This document shows positions 1 through 7,621 of a DNA stretch of 64,000 bases, piece after piece. The notes under the pieces were generated by a model. That model did no database searches. It was not told the DNA's origin and saw only the letters and a program-made list of their open reading frames with translations. The stretch is taken from assembly GCA_048370855.1 (NCBI GenBank), contig DBGEOK010000039.1, positions 38,400 to 102,399 on the forward strand. The letters are read 5' to 3'. This stretch comes from Limiplasma sp048370855 (GTDB lineage: Bacteria; Bacillota; Clostridia; Christensenellales; Aristaeellaceae). The translations under genes were made by a program, and so were the position numbers. Every line of letters begins with the position of its first letter. The stretch's first letter is position 1.

Positions 1-1035
1 CTGGACGGTACGGTGCGGGCGATTGAGAACGGCAAGGCGTCCATTACGTTTTCCGATGCCTACGGCGCGGAGGGCGAGGAGGTTGAGCTGAAGTTTCAGA
101 ACCAGTCCCTCGGAACCGCGACGGCGCATATCCATTTGCCGTATCGGCTGACCACCACGGAAAAGGGGTATATCTACGCCGTTTATCTGGAGGAAAACGC
201 CCGGAAGTGGCAAAACAACAAAATCGCTTACCTGATTAACGTGCCGGTATCCGACAGCTACCAGACCTTGATGAATACCCGGGAAAAGCTGACGGCGCAA
301 ATTAAGGAGCTCAGGCAGCTTATCAGCGCGGGCACGGTCAACGCGCCAAACGCGGGCATTGTGGCCTCGGTCGTGGCCCCATCGGCAACGGAGCAGGCGG
401 CTGATGCGACGCTCGCCTCCCTGTATATAGGGGAGGAAAAGGAGATGGTCGTCAGCGTCGACGAGCTGGATATTATCAACGTTGCCGTCGGGCAGGACGC
501 GGATATTGCGATGGATGCGATCACCGACAAGACGTATTCGGCCAAGGTATCCAAGGTCAGCCAAATCGGCGCGGCCTCCAGCGGCGTGACCGTATACGAC
601 GTGACGCTGACCGTCGAGGGGGACGATCTGCTCAAGCTGGGCATGAACGGCACGGCGACCATCAACATCGAGGAGGTCAGGGACGTGCTGCTGGTGCCGA
701 TCAGCGCGATGAACAGCTCGCGCAACGGCAGCTACGTATGGCTTAACGACCCGACCCGAACCGAGGAAAGCGACGAACCCGGCGTCCGTACCTATATCGA
801 GACGGGCCTCTCGGATGAGGATTACGCCGAGGTCAAAAGCGGGCTCTCCGAGGGCGATGTGGTGCTCATTACCCGCGAGGCATCCTCTTCCTCCGCAGGC
901 GGCTGGGAGCCTGAGGGCATGGGCGGCGGCGTGATGCCCGACATGGGTGGCGGCATGCCTTCCGGCGGCGGTATGCCCTCCGGCGGCGGCGCGCCCTCCA
1001 GCGGCGGAAGCGGCGGCCGGCGCACCGGCAACTGA
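1..1035 (+). CDS. Efflux periplasmic adaptor, HlyD/MacA type (5' end cut by window)
   Basis: The frame is open from base 1, so the N-terminus lies outside the window. The visible part has a short coiled-coil-like stretch (about residues 85-110, with LTAQIKELRQLI) between halves of a lipoyl/barrel-sandwich domain, then a beta-barrel domain with the family-like segment GMNGTATINIEEVRDVLLVPISAM. In this family the protein links an ABC permease to the exterior; in Gram-positives it acts as an extracytoplasmic partner. The last 45 residues are a low-complexity Gly/Met/Pro/Ser tail (GGGMPSGGG repeated), which is not part of the fold. The ATPase gene follows after a few bases and the permease after that, so the three form one MacAB-like efflux operon. 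The substrate cannot be read from the sequence. Confidence 0.85.
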   Translation: MDGTVRAIENGKASITFSDAYGAEGEEVELKFQNQSLGTATAHIHLPYRLTTTEKGYIYAVYLEENARKWQNNKIAYLINVPVSDSYQTLMNTREKLTAQIKELRQLISAGTVNAPNAGIVASVVAPSATEQAADATLASLYIGEEKEMVVSVDELDIINVAVGQDADIAMDAITDKTYSAKVSKVSQIGAASSGVTVYDVTLTVEGDDLLKLGMNGTATINIEEVRDVLLVPISAMNSSRNGSYVWLNDPTRTEESDEPGVRTYIETGLSDEDYAEVKSGLSEGDVVLITREASSSSAGGWEPEGMGGGVMPDMGGGMPSGGGMPSGGGAPSSGGSGGRRTGN

Positions 1036-1047
1036 GGGGGCGTGGGC

Positions 1048-1746
1048 ATGATTGAGATATCGGACGTGGTGAAGCGCTACACGCTTGGCGGAGAAACCAT
1101 CTATGCCCTCGATCATATTTCCCTTCGCGTTGAGAAGGGGGAGTATGTGGCGATTATCGGTCCCTCCGGCAGCGGCAAGAGCACGCTGATGAATATTATC
1201 GGATGCTTGGACGTTGCCGACAGCGGTTCTTATATCCTGAACGGCAAGCCCATCCAAAAATACCGCGAACGGCAGCTCGCGCGCGTCCGCAACCGGCAGA
1301 TCGGCTTCATTTTTCAGGGCTTCAACCTTTTGAACAAGCTGACCGCTCAGGAAAACGTGGAGCTTCCGATGATCTATCAGGGCGTTGGCTCTGGCGAGCG
1401 GAAGCGCTTGGCCAAGGACGCTCTGGAGCGCGTAGGGTTGAGCGGGCGCACTAAACACCGTCCCGCCCAGCTCTCCGGCGGCCAGCAGCAGCGCTGCGCC
1501 ATCGCCCGGGCTATCGCGGTGAAGCCGTCGCTGATCCTCGCGGACGAGCCGACCGGCAACCTTGATAAAAAAACGGGCAGGGAAATTCTGGAGATCTTTC
1601 AGGAGCTTCACGAGGCGGGCGACACCATCGTGCTCATCACGCACGATCCCAAGGTAGCCAAGTGCGCGAAGCGGATCATTAAGATTGAAGACGGCTGCTT
1701 ATATGAAAATCAGGAGGCGCCCGATGATGATCTTTCAATCGTTTAA
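1048..1746 (+). CDS. ABC transporter ATPase, MacB/LolD family
   Basis: About 232 residues, the normal length for a stand-alone MacB/LolD-type ATPase. Walker A GPSGSGKST, a Q-loop in IFQGFNLL, signature LSGGQQQR, Walker B LILADEPTGNLD and H-loop THD are all present, so the enzyme should be active. It powers the permease encoded next. A GTG lies at 1042, but it is one base from the GAGGGGG ribosome-binding site (1034-1040); the ATG at 1048 is better spaced and was chosen. The 3' end overlaps the permease start by 23 bases, which indicates translational coupling. Confidence 0.93.
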   Translation: MIEISDVVKRYTLGGETIYALDHISLRVEKGEYVAIIGPSGSGKSTLMNIIGCLDVADSGSYILNGKPIQKYRERQLARVRNRQIGFIFQGFNLLNKLTAQENVELPMIYQGVGSGERKRLAKDALERVGLSGRTKHRPAQLSGGQQQRCAIARAIAVKPSLILADEPTGNLDKKTGREILEIFQELHEAGDTIVLITHDPKVAKCAKRIIKIEDGCLYENQEAPDDDLSIV

Positions 1747-2914
1747 AATGGCGCTCAAGGCGATCGCGGGCAACAAAATGCGCTCCTTTTTGACCATCCT
1801 GGGCGTGGTGATCGGCGTGGTGGCGATTGTCGTCCTGGTATCCATCGGCCAGGGAGCGAACAGCTCGGTCGTCTCCAGCATCGAGGGCATGGGCACGAAC
1901 CTCATCAACGTTTCCATCCGTGCGCGCCGCGCCAACCCGATCACCATGGACGGCTTGACCGAGCTTGCTCAGGATGACAACATCGCGCAGGTCGCGCCGA
2001 TTGCCAACGTATCGGGCACGGTCAAGGCCGGCGTGACAACCTATGACGACGGCAGCATCCAGGGCACCACTCCGGGCTACGAGGAAATCCGCGACTGGAC
2101 GGTTCAGGAAGGGCGCTTCCTGAAGCAGCCGGATATTGACAACCGCAGCTTTGTCGCCGTTATCGGCGCGGAGGCCGCCGCCGGGATGTACGGCACCACG
2201 CATGTGGTTGGAGAGACGTTTTCGCTCAACGGCTACACCATGACGGTGGTAGGCGTGCTGGAAGAAAACGGCGCCAGCGTGTCGGGCAGCAACGATAACC
2301 AGATTTTAATCCCCTTTACGCTGGCGGAGCGCATCTTTTCCCAGCGCGGTATCACAACGTTTTATGTCTCCGCGGCGTCCTCCGACACGGTGGACCTGGC
2401 GCAGTCGGCGGTGGAGGCCTATTTGGAGAAGGCGTTTTCCGGCTACAATACCAGCGCCTACGGCACGCAGTACAGCGTGTATAACCAGTCTGAGATGCTG
2501 AGCACGCTAAGCGAGACGACCAGCACGCTGACGCTGATGCTGGGCGGCATCGCCGGCATTTCGCTGCTGGTGGGCGGCATCGGCATTATGAACATCATGC
2601 TGGTGAGCGTAAGCGAGCGCACGCGCGAAATCGGCATCCGCAAGGCCATCGGCGCGGCGCGCAGCAATATATTGACGCAATTCCTAATCGAATCGCTGGT
2701 GGTAAGCCTGATGGGCGGGCTGCTCGGGCTTGGGATATCCATTGGCGCGGTTCGGCTGCTGGCCCCGGCGCTGGAGATGACGCTGGAAATTCCAACGACG
2801 GTCGCGTGGATGGCGATTGGATTTTCGGTCTTGATCGGCGTGGTATTCGGCATGTACCCGGCCAACAAAGCCAGCAAGCTGCGGCCGATCGAGGCGCTGC
2901 ATTACGAAGGCTGA
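1724..2914 (+). CDS. MacB-type ABC permease (FtsX-like)
   Basis: About 396 residues. An N-terminal membrane segment (FLTILGVVIGVVAIVVLVSI) is followed by a roughly 200-residue extracytoplasmic MacB_PCD-type domain, then three C-terminal membrane segments with the family motifs GIMNIMLVSVSERTREIGIR and KAIGAARSNIL. This is the mechanotransmission permease architecture, working with the adaptor and ATPase upstream. The start was set at ATG 1724 because AGGAGG (1712-1717) lies 6 bases before it; in-frame codons from 1685 onward lie within the ATPase gene and lack such a site. Export of a peptide, lipid or drug are all possible. Confidence 0.92.
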   Translation: MMIFQSFKMALKAIAGNKMRSFLTILGVVIGVVAIVVLVSIGQGANSSVVSSIEGMGTNLINVSIRARRANPITMDGLTELAQDDNIAQVAPIANVSGTVKAGVTTYDDGSIQGTTPGYEEIRDWTVQEGRFLKQPDIDNRSFVAVIGAEAAAGMYGTTHVVGETFSLNGYTMTVVGVLEENGASVSGSNDNQILIPFTLAERIFSQRGITTFYVSAASSDTVDLAQSAVEAYLEKAFSGYNTSAYGTQYSVYNQSEMLSTLSETTSTLTLMLGGIAGISLLVGGIGIMNIMLVSVSERTREIGIRKAIGAARSNILTQFLIESLVVSLMGGLLGLGISIGAVRLLAPALEMTLEIPTTVAWMAIGFSVLIGVVFGMYPANKASKLRPIEALHYEG

Positions 2915-2940
2915 GGCAAAACGGGCGAATGAATTTAATG

Positions 2941-2990
2941 AAGCCGCGCATGCTATCCCCGAGGAAGGATGGGGATGGCATGCGCGGCTT
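2941..2990 (+). promoter_or_regulatory. Very long hairpin across the gpr translation start
   Basis: Bases 2941-2960 pair with 2971-2990 in a 20-bp stem with one G-U wobble and no bulge. The 10-base loop (2961-2970) holds the ribosome-binding sequence GAGGAAGGA. The ATG at 2980, the likely gpr start, is buried in the 3' arm. The hairpin lies 27 bases after the permease stop and is followed by CTTTCG rather than a T tract, so it is a poor intrinsic terminator. Control of gpr translation, or mRNA end protection for the upstream operon, are the obvious readings; both are inference. Confidence 0.75.
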
Positions 2991-3906
2991 TCGTACCGAT
3001 TTGGCGATGGAGTGCATCGACGAGGAAAACGGGCGGGTAGAAGGCGTGCGCGTCAGCGCGCACCAGCTCGGGGACGTCCGGCATACGCGGATCAAAATAG
3101 AGCAGCAGCGCGCGGCGGAGCTGCTTCATCGCAGGTGCGGAGAATATATTACCGTGGAATACCCAGACCTGCCCCGCTGCGATACGCAGAAAAAGGAACT
3201 GCTCTCCAAGCTCATCGCCCAGGGCGTGCGCGGCATGCTGCCGCCGAAGGGCGAGGTGCTGGTGGTGGGCCTTGGCAACCGGAACGTGACGGCGGACGCC
3301 CTGGGCACGCGGGTGGTGGAGCGGATGCTTGTGACGCGCCACCTGCGCCAGGCCATGGCGCGGGAGCTCAAGGGCCGGCTGCGCGGTGTGAGCGCGATTG
3401 CGCCCGGCGTGCTGGGCCTGACGGGCATCGAAACGGCGGAGCTTTGCCGCGGCCTTGTGGCGCATGTGCAGCCCGCGGCGGTTATCGCTATCGACGCGCT
3501 GGCCGCCTACGAAAGCGAGCGTATCTGCACCACGATCCAGATTACCGATACCGGGATAGAGCCGGGAAGCGGCGTGGGCAACCACCGCCTGGGGCTGACG
3601 GAGGAAACGCTCGGCGTGCGCGTGATCGCTGTCGGCGTGCCGATGGTCGTCTATGCCTCCACCATCGCCAGGGACGCCATGGCGCGGCTGATCGAGGAAT
3701 ACGGCCTGTTCGAGCCCGGTCACGAGGAGGCGGCTGAGGAGCTGCTGCGCCAGGTATCCGAGGGTTTCCTGGGAGATATGGTTGTCACGCCCCGGGAAAT
3801 AGACGAGCTGGTGCTCAATGTGGCTGAGCTTTTAAGCGACGGGCTCAACCAGGCGCTCCATCCCGCGGTTGACAGGGATACGTTGCATACCTATATGCAT
3901 GGGTAG
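2980..3906 (+). CDS. gpr: Spore germination protease GPR
   Basis: GPR is the aspartic-type endoprotease that degrades small acid-soluble spore proteins at germination. It is made in the forespore as a zymogen. Recognisable features are the N-terminal RTDLAME, the core VVGLGNRNVTADALG, PGVLGLTGIET, VIAIDALAA, and the ITDTGIEPGSGVGNHR segment found across the family. Starting at ATG 2980 gives 308 residues and a very short propeptide before RTDLA. An in-frame ATG at 2929 would give 325 residues but has only a weak ribosome-binding site. A 20-bp hairpin covers the 2980 start. spoIIP follows 3 bases after the stop, the same gpr-spoIIP order as in Bacillus subtilis. Confidence 0.92.
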   Translation: MRGFRTDLAMECIDEENGRVEGVRVSAHQLGDVRHTRIKIEQQRAAELLHRRCGEYITVEYPDLPRCDTQKKELLSKLIAQGVRGMLPPKGEVLVVGLGNRNVTADALGTRVVERMLVTRHLRQAMARELKGRLRGVSAIAPGVLGLTGIETAELCRGLVAHVQPAAVIAIDALAAYESERICTTIQITDTGIEPGSGVGNHRLGLTEETLGVRVIAVGVPMVVYASTIARDAMARLIEEYGLFEPGHEEAAEELLRQVSEGFLGDMVVTPREIDELVLNVAELLSDGLNQALHPAVDRDTLHTYMHG

Positions 3907-3909
3907 CAT

Positions 3910-4953
3910 ATGCTTTCGGGTAAGACGCTGAAGGCGGTGACCCGAATGGAAAAAAAGCTGAAGGTACAACGGGCGGTTCTGCTGCTGATTACGCTGCTGT
4001 GCGGCGTGTGCGCCGGCATGCTGATCCCTCGCGAGAACCACGCGCAGCCAAGCGTGGCGGCGTTTTCGCAAAGCGTGGACGCTCCGGCGGCAAACGGGGC
4101 GCAAAAGGAAATCGACGTGAACGCGTCGGATGGCGTAACGGAGACGACGCCCGCGGCTTCGGATGCCGCCATACAGCCTGCCGGCACGCCCGCCGCCGTC
4201 CAGGAGAATTTGTTCGCGGTCGGCGGGACCGCGACCCAGGCCCCAACCCAGGCCCCGGTCGAGCCGGCTGGCGGCTTTGGCATCGAGGTCATCAAACGAC
4301 AGCCCCATACGCTGGGAAAGCGCGTGCTGATCTACCATACGCACACTTATGAGGCCTATGAAAAGGCGGACGGCGATCCGTACCAGGAGACGGAGCAGTG
4401 GCGTACCGCGGACGAGGGCTATAACGTGGTGCGCGTGGGAGAGGAGCTCGCCGGGCTGCTCAGAGGGCTGGGCGTGGAGGTCGTGCACGATACCACGGCC
4501 TTTGAGCCGCCCAACCTGAGCAGCGCGTATACGCGCTCGCTGGAAATGCTCAGGCAGCGCAGGGCGGCGGGCGAGAGCTTCGACCTGTATATCGATTTGC
4601 ACAGAGACGCTTACGTGGCTTCCCAGACGGGGGCGAACACAGTCAACGTAGGCGGCGCGGAGCTTGCCCGGATGATGCTGCTGATTGGCAAGGGGGAAGG
4701 GCAGACAACCCAGGGCTTTGACGAAAGGCCCGACTGGGAGGCGAACCTTGCCATCGCCCAGACGATTACCGACGCGGTCAACGCGCAGGCGCAGGGCCTT
4801 TGCAAGGACGTGCGGATGAAATCGGGAAGGTTCAACCAGCACATTGCCGTAGGGTGCGTGCTGGTGGAGGTGGGCAACAACCGCAATACGCTCGCGCAGG
4901 CGCTCGCCGCTATGCCGTATCTTGCGGACGCCATTGTGGAAACGCTGCGCTGA
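3910..4953 (+). CDS. spoIIP: Stage II sporulation protein P (peptidoglycan hydrolase)
   Basis: SpoIIP is a membrane-anchored amidase/endopeptidase that works with SpoIID and SpoIIM to thin septal peptidoglycan and drive engulfment. The protein has one N-terminal membrane segment (about residues 20-38), a roughly 80-residue Ala/Pro/Gln-rich linker, and the catalytic domain with VLIYHTHTYEAY, DLYIDLHRDAY and VEVGNNRNTLAQA, which carry the usual metal-ligand His/Glu residues. The ATG at 3910 has little ribosome-binding sequence; an in-frame ATG at 3946 (MEKKLKVQR), with AAGGCGGTGA upstream, may be the true start. It lies directly behind gpr. Confidence 0.92.
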   Translation: MLSGKTLKAVTRMEKKLKVQRAVLLLITLLCGVCAGMLIPRENHAQPSVAAFSQSVDAPAANGAQKEIDVNASDGVTETTPAASDAAIQPAGTPAAVQENLFAVGGTATQAPTQAPVEPAGGFGIEVIKRQPHTLGKRVLIYHTHTYEAYEKADGDPYQETEQWRTADEGYNVVRVGEELAGLLRGLGVEVVHDTTAFEPPNLSSAYTRSLEMLRQRRAAGESFDLYIDLHRDAYVASQTGANTVNVGGAELARMMLLIGKGEGQTTQGFDERPDWEANLAIAQTITDAVNAQAQGLCKDVRMKSGRFNQHIAVGCVLVEVGNNRNTLAQALAAMPYLADAIVETLR

Positions 4954-4985
4954 TAAGCCCGCCGGCTCAATTCCCCATGGAAGGG

Positions 4986-5014
4986 TTGAAAAAACGCCGC
5001 CTTGCGGGTATAAT
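4986..5014 (+). promoter_or_regulatory. Vegetative promoter for murI
   Basis: TTGAAA (4986-4991) and TATAAT (5009-5014) are separated by 17 bases, a near-consensus sigma-A promoter. The -10 box ends 16 bases before the murI start, so the mRNA would have a leader of about 10 bases. Confidence 0.8.
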
Positions 5015-5030
5015 CGTGTACCGGAGGTGG

Positions 5031-5813
5031 ATGGCTTTGGATAATCGCCCGGTTGGTTTTTTTGACAGCGGCCTGGGCGGCATCAGCGTGCTCGGCGAGG
5101 CGCTTCGTCAAATGCCGGGGGAGGATTATGTCTATTACGGCGATACCAGGCACATCCCCTATGGAGACAAACCGCCCGCCGAGGTGCTGTCCTATACCCG
5201 CCAGGCGGTGGACAAGCTGATGGCGCTCCGCTGTAAGGCGATTGTGCTGGCGTGCAACACGGCCACAAGCGTGGCGGCCGGAGAGCTTCGGCAGGAGCTT
5301 CGCCTGCCGATTATCGGCATGGAGCCGGCGCTCAAGCCGGCCTCTTTCCTGCCGGGGGAAGGCAGAGTGCTGGTGCTGGCCACGCGCGTGACGCTATCGC
5401 AGCCAAAGTTCCAGGCGCTGATGGAGCGCTATGGGCGGGATGCGCAGCCGGTTCCCTGCCCCGGGCTGATGGAGTGCGTGGAGGCCGGCGAGCTTCGGGG
5501 ACCGCGTGTGGAAACGCTGCTGACAAGCCTGCTTTCCCCTTTTATCAGCGCTCCGGTGAAGGCGGTGGTGCTGGGGTGCACGCATTATGTATTTTTAAGG
5601 GACGCCATCGCGTCCGTCCTTGGGCCTGACGTCCCGCTGATCGACGGCAACGCGGGCGCCGTGCGCCAGCTTGGACGGAGGCTGGAGCAGGGCGGCCTGA
5701 GGAGGACGGACGCCGGCGGCGGGCGCGTAACGTTCCTCTCCTCCATGGAGGATGAGGAGACGCTGGAACGCATGCAAGCCATGCTCGCGCTGTGCGGGCG
5801 CAAGGCGTCTTAG
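5031..5813 (+). CDS. murI: Glutamate racemase
   Basis: Interconverts L- and D-glutamate for peptidoglycan. The 260-residue length is normal. Catalytic motifs are clear: GFFDSGLGG (substrate loop with Asp/Ser), ACNTATS with the first catalytic Cys, and LGCTHY with the second catalytic Cys-Thr-His. The ATG at 5031 closely follows GGAGGTGG (5023-5030); a TTG at 5037 is better spaced and would remove only two residues. The gene has its own strong promoter, separating it from the sporulation genes upstream. Confidence 0.94.
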   Translation: MALDNRPVGFFDSGLGGISVLGEALRQMPGEDYVYYGDTRHIPYGDKPPAEVLSYTRQAVDKLMALRCKAIVLACNTATSVAAGELRQELRLPIIGMEPALKPASFLPGEGRVLVLATRVTLSQPKFQALMERYGRDAQPVPCPGLMECVEAGELRGPRVETLLTSLLSPFISAPVKAVVLGCTHYVFLRDAIASVLGPDVPLIDGNAGAVRQLGRRLEQGGLRRTDAGGGRVTFLSSMEDEETLERMQAMLALCGRKAS

Positions 5814-5860
5814 CTTTAACGCAAAAGAATGCCGCCGCGGCGGCGGATAGGGGTACGCGA

Positions 5861-6958
5861 ATGAAAAAGGTGATGCTGATTTTCGGCACGAGGCCGGAGG
5901 CGATCAAGATGTGCCCGCTGGCGCTGGAGCTTCGCAAGCATTCCGGTTTTGAAACCGTCGTCTGCGTCACGGGCCAGCACCGCCAAATGCTGGACCAGAT
6001 TTTAACCTGTTTTCAGGTGGAGCCCAAATACGACCTTTGCATTATGCGGGAAAAACAGACGCTGTTTGACGTGACGATCAGCATTCTTCAGCGTCTTAGG
6101 GAAATATTGGAATATGAAAAGCCGGACGTGGCCCTGGTGCACGGCGATACGTCCACCGCGTTTGTGACGGCCTTGGCCTGCTTTTATATGCGGATTCCGG
6201 TGGGGCATGTGGAGGCGGGACTTCGCACGTACAACCTTTATTCGCCCTATCCGGAGGAATTTAACCGCCAGGCGGTGGATTTGATCTCCCGGTTTTACTT
6301 TGCGCCCACGGAAATGAGCCGGCAAAACCTGTTGAAGGAAGGAAAGCCGGACTCGAGCGTCTACGTGACGGGGAATACGGTCATCGACGCGCTGGATACC
6401 ACCGTGCGGGACGACTACGAGCATGCGGAAATCGAGTGGGCCGCGGGCAGCCGTTTGATCCTGCTGACGGCCCACCGCCGCGAGAACCTGGGCGAGCCGA
6501 TGCATGAGATGTTCACGGCGGTCCGGCGCGTTGTGGATGAGACGCCGGACGTAAAGGTGCTCTACCCCATGCATATGAACCCCGCCGTGCGGGAGATGGC
6601 CCGCGAATGCTTCGCTGGCCAGGCGCGCATCCATATGACCGAACCCCTGGACGTGCTGGATTTCCATAACCTGATGGCCCGCGCGTACCTGATTATGACC
6701 GACAGCGGAGGCATCCAGGAGGAGGCGCCGGCGCTGGGAAAGCCGGTGCTGGTCATGCGCGACACCACGGAGCGCCCCGAGGGGGTCATCGCGGGGACCC
6801 TGAAACTGGTGGGAACCGACGAGCAGACCATCTATACCGCGGTGCGCGAGCTGCTGACGGACAGCGCCGCTTACCGGGAGATGGAGCATGCCGCCAACCC
6901 CTACGGCGACGGAAAGGCCAGCCGGTACATCGCGGAAATTCTGGAACGGGAGCTATGA
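5861..6958 (+). CDS. wecB: UDP-N-acetylglucosamine 2-epimerase (non-hydrolysing)
   Basis: Interconverts UDP-GlcNAc and UDP-ManNAc for cell-surface polysaccharide or teichoic-acid linkage units. The 365-residue protein shows FGTRPEAIKMCPL at the N-terminus, VHGDTSTAF, GHVEAGLRTYNLYSPYPEE, LTAHRRENLG and the C-terminal DSGGIQEEAPALGKPVLVMR, all diagnostic of WecB/MnaA. The start at ATG 5861 follows GGATAGGGG. It may be co-transcribed with murI. Its stop overlaps by 6 bases the stop of the convergent gene at 6953. Confidence 0.95.
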   Translation: MKKVMLIFGTRPEAIKMCPLALELRKHSGFETVVCVTGQHRQMLDQILTCFQVEPKYDLCIMREKQTLFDVTISILQRLREILEYEKPDVALVHGDTSTAFVTALACFYMRIPVGHVEAGLRTYNLYSPYPEEFNRQAVDLISRFYFAPTEMSRQNLLKEGKPDSSVYVTGNTVIDALDTTVRDDYEHAEIEWAAGSRLILLTAHRRENLGEPMHEMFTAVRRVVDETPDVKVLYPMHMNPAVREMARECFAGQARIHMTEPLDVLDFHNLMARAYLIMTDSGGIQEEAPALGKPVLVMRDTTERPEGVIAGTLKLVGTDEQTIYTAVRELLTDSAAYREMEHAANPYGDGKASRYIAEILEREL

Positions 6959-7330
6959 GCGAAAGGCTTCCCTGGCCCGCATGCCCGCCAGGGCGATGGC
7001 GCTCAGCCCGCACCACGCCAGCGTGTAAGGCGCGCAAATCTGCCCGCGCACATTAAGCGGGGCTTTCCGGTAATCCCAGATATGGTAACGGCGGTTGAAC
7101 GCCAGTCCAAAGCCGTATTCCACGCCGGTGATCATCAGACCGCCCAGGAGCGCCTGCCGCCATAGGGGGCGGTTTTTTTGCGCCTGATGAAGGCGGGAGA
7201 GCATGCTCAGCGAAACGCCGCCCGCAAGCGCCATGGCGGGGTGGGTGCGGCGCCGCCAGCAAAGCTCGATCCCGGGGTAAAGAAGGCTGCCAATCAGGAA
7301 GGCGTGAGGCACGGTAAACCATCCTTTCAT
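6953..7330 (-). CDS. Small membrane protein, putative ABC-transporter type IV (CmpB-like) family
   Basis: A 125-residue protein with about three hydrophobic segments. The C-terminal half, GVEYGFGLAFNRRYHIWDYR followed by APLNVRGQIC and YTLAWCGLSAIAL, matches the pattern I associate with the PF06541 family (ExxxG, WDYxxxPxNxxGxxC, WxxxG). That family's function is unsettled despite its transporter name. The ATG at 7330 has a weak ribosome-binding site, whereas a GTG at 7312 is preceded by AAAGGATGG at good spacing and may be the real start. The gene stands alone on the minus strand and its stop overlaps that of wecB. Confidence 0.6.
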   Translation of the reverse strand: MKGWFTVPHAFLIGSLLYPGIELCWRRRTHPAMALAGGVSLSMLSRLHQAQKNRPLWRQALLGGLMITGVEYGFGLAFNRRYHIWDYRKAPLNVRGQICAPYTLAWCGLSAIALAGMRAREAFRS

Positions 7331-7488
7331 TGCGAGGCGGAAAGAAGCGCCGCCCAGTTAGCATGCGTGCTTTGAACCAAGCTCATACGGGGCGGAAGAA
7401 CTTGACGGCGGCCGGCGCTGTGTATAGAATGGTTGTAACGATTCGATTAAAAAAGGGCTTCCGCGTTTTGCTCGGGAGGGGACGGCGG

Positions 7489-7524
7489 ATGAAAAAAGGT
7501 TTGAATGCGTGTCGGCCCGTATGA
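7489..7524 (+). CDS. Possible 11-codon leader peptide
   Basis: ATG AAA AAA at 7489 opens an 11-codon frame (MKKGLNACRPV) with a strong GGGAGGGG ribosome-binding site (7474-7481) 7 bases upstream and a candidate promoter at 7402-7430. It ends about 25 bases before the peptidase promoter, so it would not be on that gene's main transcript. It has no recognised function and may be chance. Confidence 0.25.
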   Translation: MKKGLNACRPV

Positions 7525-7549
7525 TTTCCGCTCCCCGTGCTTCAACGCC

Positions 7550-7578
7550 TTGCCCAAACCGGGCAAATGGGGTATGAT
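7550..7578 (+). promoter_or_regulatory. Promoter with overlapping palindrome, M42 peptidase operon
   Basis: TTGCCC (7550-7555) and TATGAT (7573-7578) have a 17-base spacer. The -35 box is also the left arm of a perfect inverted repeat, TTGCCC-AAACC-GGGCAA (7550-7566), which could be a repressor site. The promoter lies 43 bases before the peptidase ATG and probably drives the operon through holA. Confidence 0.6.
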
Positions 7579-7621
7579 ACCAGTGACGACGCGGCCCGAC
7601 ATCCGCGAGGGGGAGGAAGCG

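Larger units (their letters stand above)
7331..7621. other. 291-bp gap between divergent genes
   Basis: The gap holds a possible plus-strand promoter (TTGACG at 7402-7407, TAGAAT at 7425-7430, 17-base spacer), a possible 11-codon ORF at 7489-7524, and the peptidase promoter at 7550-7578. Nothing else was recognised. Confidence 0.5.

Noticed and set aside
822..1049. Pro-rich minus-strand reading frame opposite the adaptor gene
   Set aside because: It is the antisense of the Gly-rich tail codons and has no ribosome-binding site; the plus-strand frame has clear domain homology.
2929..2979. Upstream in-frame start for gpr at 2929
   Set aside because: Weak ribosome-binding site, and it would place the whole hairpin in the coding sequence. 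It is kept only as an alternative in the gpr entry.
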